Assembly: GCA_905207535.1 (NCBI GenBank)
Contig: CAJLLX010000036.1
Coordinates: 1-16,774, forward strand
DNA from: an uncultured Muribaculaceae bacterium
Lineage (GTDB): Bacteria > Bacteroidota > Bacteroidia > Bacteroidales > Muribaculaceae
Reading direction: 5' to 3'
DNA length: 16,774 nucleotides
Positions within the stretch are counted from its first letter, which is position 1, and each line of letters begins with the position of its first letter. This document shows, piece after piece, positions 14,680 through 16,774 of this stretch. The position numbers and the translations under genes are program-made. A model generated the notes under the pieces. It saw only the letters and a list, made by a program, of their open reading frames with translations, searched no databases and had not been told where the DNA came from.

Positions 14680-15105
14680 ATGAAGGGGAACGATAAACTC
14701 CACGAGGCTTATATCTGCCTGGGCTCGAACGAGCCCGATGCCGCCGCAAGAGTCGGCGCTGCGGCCTCGCGGCTCTCGGCGCTGGTGGAGGAGGAGGCAT
14801 TTTCGGGAGCATATGCCACCCGCCCTGCGCCTCCGGCCGATCCCGACGGCCCGGAGTATGTCAATGCTGTGATGCGTGTATCTTCGCCGTTGTCGCTCAG
14901 AGAGTTGCAGCAGTTGCTCAAAGATCTGGAGGCTGCGCTCGGCCGCCGCAGCGAGCACAAGCAGTCGGGCCGGGTGGTCATAGACCTCGATGTGGTTGTC
15001 TACGACGGGGAGGTGTGCCGCGTGGCCGAGTTTGCATCCTCCTATTTCATGCACGGCTACCGGCTCTGCATCGGCAGCAATACCGGCGGCAACCCCGTGC
15101 GATAA
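14680..15105 (+). CDS. short HPPK (FolK)-like protein, possibly inactive
   Basis: 141 aa from ATG at 14680; an in-frame ATG at 14644 lies inside tex and would add an unrelated leader. HPPK makes the pterin pyrophosphate precursor of folate. Recognisable parts are YICLGSN (11-17), YVNAVMRVSS (60-69), LKDLEAALGRR (80-90) and IDLD (101-104), where D102 and D104 match the Mg-binding D95 and D97 of E. coli HPPK. An ungapped comparison from memory (offset 7) keeps R82 as R89 but replaces W89 with S96 and R92 with V99. The protein stops at about the last core strand, some 30 residues short of E. coli HPPK. The last 49 bp overlap the 3' end of the opposite comEC-like gene. It may be a paralogue or degenerate FolK; a full folK could lie elsewhere. 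Confidence 0.75.
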   Translation: MKGNDKLHEAYICLGSNEPDAAARVGAAASRLSALVEEEAFSGAYATRPAPPADPDGPEYVNAVMRVSSPLSLRELQQLLKDLEAALGRRSEHKQSGRVVIDLDVVVYDGEVCRVAEFASSYFMHGYRLCIGSNTGGNPVR

Positions 15106-16774
15106 GGGATATTCATAGTGTCGAGCTGCTCGGCAAACCGCCGGTGCATCTTCTCCGAAAGCGCCGGCGACAGCACTATGGTGTCGGGATCGAGCACCGT
15201 TTTCACCTTCTCCATCGTGCCGAAATAGCGCACGCTAATCAGCGCATAGCGCGGCTTCTCACTTATCGGCCTCAATTCCTTCGAGAGCCCCACAGGCGCT
15301 ATCGTCATCGGCCCTATGCGCCACCGAGCGCTGTCTACGTCGATGTAGCGGCCATGCAGTGGCTCATTTACCGCTCCGAATGTCGCGCGGCGGCTCCCGG
15401 CATAGCGGGCCAGACGTGCCTCGACAGTCATCTTCACATGTTCATACTGCGTGGGTGGCGCATCGGTGAGTATGCGCGCCCGGCTACCTTCGCGCGCCAC
15501 GGCCACCGTGGCGTATTCGTTGTCAAGGGCAAAAGCCTCCGCCTCGGGCACCGGAGGCTCGGCTACAATCACCGCCAGGTAGAAAAACACCGTCAGCATA
15601 GCGCCCGATATTGCCCATGCCGCGCTCCGGCGCCGTATGGCGATCCAAAGCGCTGCCAACCCTCCGTAAAACGCTATCAGCAGCCACCACGGGAAGTAAA
15701 ATCCTCCGATATTCGCCCCCTCGGCGCCCGCCACACGCTCTACACACCATGTCAGCGCTCCGTAGCACCCGTTGAGCGCTTCGGCGAGCCATGCCATATG
15801 CGCCCCGAAGAGCCCGGCGACCAAAAGCATCGCTTCGCCTGTCATCATCACCGGCAAAAGCAGTGCCGCGGGCACATTCGACATCAGAAAGTAGAGCGGT
15901 AACTGATGAAAATGCCATGCCACAAGTGCCGAGGTGCCGAATACGGCCGAAAGGCACACGGCACACCATATCCACGCCCATCTTATCACCGACAGCATCT
16001 TCCACCCGGGCACGAGAAAGTAGGAAAACATCACTATGGCGGCAACGGCCACAAACGACAGCTGAAAGCCGGGGAAAAACAGTTCGCGGGGCTTCACGAG
16101 CAATATCAGTATCGCGGCGAGGCAAAGCGAATTGAGCGCCGAGCTGTCGCGCCTGAGCAATCTTGCGGCCGAAAGCACTGTGGCCATTATCACGGCTCGC
16201 GTCACCGACGGCGACAGTCCGGTGAGTAGCGCATAGCCCCATAGAGCTACGACGATCAGCAGTGTGCTCCAGCTTCTCTTTCCGGCGATGCTCAGCGGGA
16301 AAAACAGCAGCGACAGCAGCATCGCCACCACGGCCACGTGCGTGCCGCTGAGGGCCAGGGTGTGAGCCACTCCGGCGGCGGAGAAGCTTTCGCGTGTATC
16401 GTCGTCGAGCCAGGTGCTGTCGCCGGTGAGCACGGCCGAGAGGAAGGCAGCCGTGGGCCCGTTGACCCCGCTGTCGTAGATGGCGTCGATCAGGCGCTGC
16501 CGCATGCCGTACATCCGCCTCCCTATCGGCTCCTTGGCGGGTTCGCTCACCTGTAGCTGTCCCTTTCTGCCGGCAAAAAATTCGGGAAATATGTCGGCTG
16601 TCGCCGACACTCCGTAGCGCCACATCTGCCTGCGCGGCGAATAGTCGTGCGGCACGGGGCTCGGCGCTCCCTCCACGCCACGGAGCACGACCCGGAATCG
16701 CGCAGTGTCCCCTTCGAGCATCAGCACAATCAGGAACAGGACTCGCCCGAATCCGGAAACGACCCGCAGGAACA
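15057..16774 (-). CDS. comEC: ComEC/Rec2-type competence membrane protein, C-terminal part (5' end outside window)
   Basis: The minus-strand frame is open from the window edge to TAG at 15059-15057, giving 571 residues; a GTG at 16727 is only internal, because hydrophobic sequence continues upstream (FLRVVSGFGRVLF before it). ComEC forms the inner-membrane channel for incoming single-stranded DNA. The Competence domain signature AGVAHTLALSGTHVAVV is encoded around 16335-16380, followed by many membrane helices down to about 15570. An oligonucleotide-binding-like part precedes it (FPEFFAGRKGQLQV, about 16550-16595). The C-terminal part (about 15060-15560) has short strands such as YALISVRYFG and TIVLSPALS resembling a metallo-beta-lactamase fold, but no HxHxDH zinc motif. 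It converges on the FolK-like gene with a 49-bp overlap. Natural transformation cannot be inferred from this gene alone. Confidence 0.9.
   Translation of the reverse strand, partial: FLRVVSGFGRVLFLIVLMLEGDTARFRVVLRGVEGAPSPVPHDYSPRRQMWRYGVSATADIFPEFFAGRKGQLQVSEPAKEPIGRRMYGMRQRLIDAIYDSGVNGPTAAFLSAVLTGDSTWLDDDTRESFSAAGVAHTLALSGTHVAVVAMLLSLLFFPLSIAGKRSWSTLLIVVALWGYALLTGLSPSVTRAVIMATVLSAARLLRRDSSALNSLCLAAILILLVKPRELFFPGFQLSFVAVAAIVMFSYFLVPGWKMLSVIRWAWIWCAVCLSAVFGTSALVAWHFHQLPLYFLMSNVPAALLLPVMMTGEAMLLVAGLFGAHMAWLAEALNGCYGALTWCVERVAGAEGANIGGFYFPWWLLIAFYGGLAALWIAIRRRSAAWAISGAMLTVFFYLAVIVAEPPVPEAEAFALDNEYATVAVAREGSRARILTDAPPTQYEHVKMTVEARLARYAGSRRATFGAVNEPLHGRYIDVDSARWRIGPMTIAPVGLSKELRPISEKPRYALISVRYFGTMEKVKTVLDPDTIVLSPALSEKMHRRFAEQLDTMNIPYRTGLPPVLLPMQSR

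Noticed and set aside
11571..14681. 1036-codon open frame on the minus strand, antisense to tex and part of the metallophosphoesterase gene
   Set aside because: Both sense genes are well-recognised families with complete motifs. The antisense product is a low-diversity Gly/Val/His/Glu/Asp/Arg-rich sequence expected when GC-rich sense codons avoid TTA, CTA and TCA. No family motif is visible.
1..16774. CRISPR array, tRNA/rRNA genes, insertion sequences, defence or toxin-antitoxin islands
   Set aside because: No regularly spaced repeats, RNA-gene signatures, transposase-like reading frames or defence-family proteins were seen. All sizeable genes belong to housekeeping families.

Overview
The window looks like a chromosomal segment of a GC-rich member of the Bacteroidales, most likely Muribaculaceae-like. 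The reasons are a complete Bacteroidetes-style Na+-NQR operon followed by murB and murA, A/T-rich start contexts with no clear Shine-Dalgarno sites (for example ctaaaATG), and two matches to the Bacteroidetes -7 promoter motif TAnnTTTG. The family assignment is an inference from sequence style, since no database was searched. I see no rRNA, tRNA, insertion sequence, prophage or CRISPR array.

Layout: 1-5260 holds nqrA (3' end only), nqrB, nqrC, nqrD, nqrE and nqrF, all on the + strand, encoding the Na+-translocating NADH:quinone oxidoreductase. murB (5332-6357) and murA (6423-7757) follow on the same strand and encode the two enzymes that make UDP-MurNAc. A 391-bp non-coding gap (7758-8148) holds pyrimidine-rich tracts, a perfect 18-bp palindrome, a GC-rich repeat element and two copies of a hairpin module. 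Next come an NhaD-type Na+/H+ antiporter (8149-9486), a 78-aa conserved hypothetical (9617-9853) ending in a 12-bp-stem hairpin, a PlsC-like acyltransferase (10022-11206), a membrane-anchored metallophosphoesterase (11280-12488), the RNA-binding protein Tex (12513-14660) and a short FolK-like protein (14680-15105). The FolK-like gene overlaps tail-to-tail with a ComEC/Rec2-type membrane protein on the - strand (15057 to the window edge, incomplete).

Functionally, NQR exports Na+ during respiration and NhaD can exchange Na+ against H+, so the two fit one sodium circuit. MurB/MurA and the acyltransferase belong to envelope synthesis. Nearly everything coding is ordinary housekeeping. I did not find a new multi-gene system. 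The least explained signals are the structured repeat cluster at 7758-8060, the hairpin at 9853-9894, the Cys-to-Asp MurA active site, and the shortened HPPK-like protein that lacks two catalytic-loop residues.
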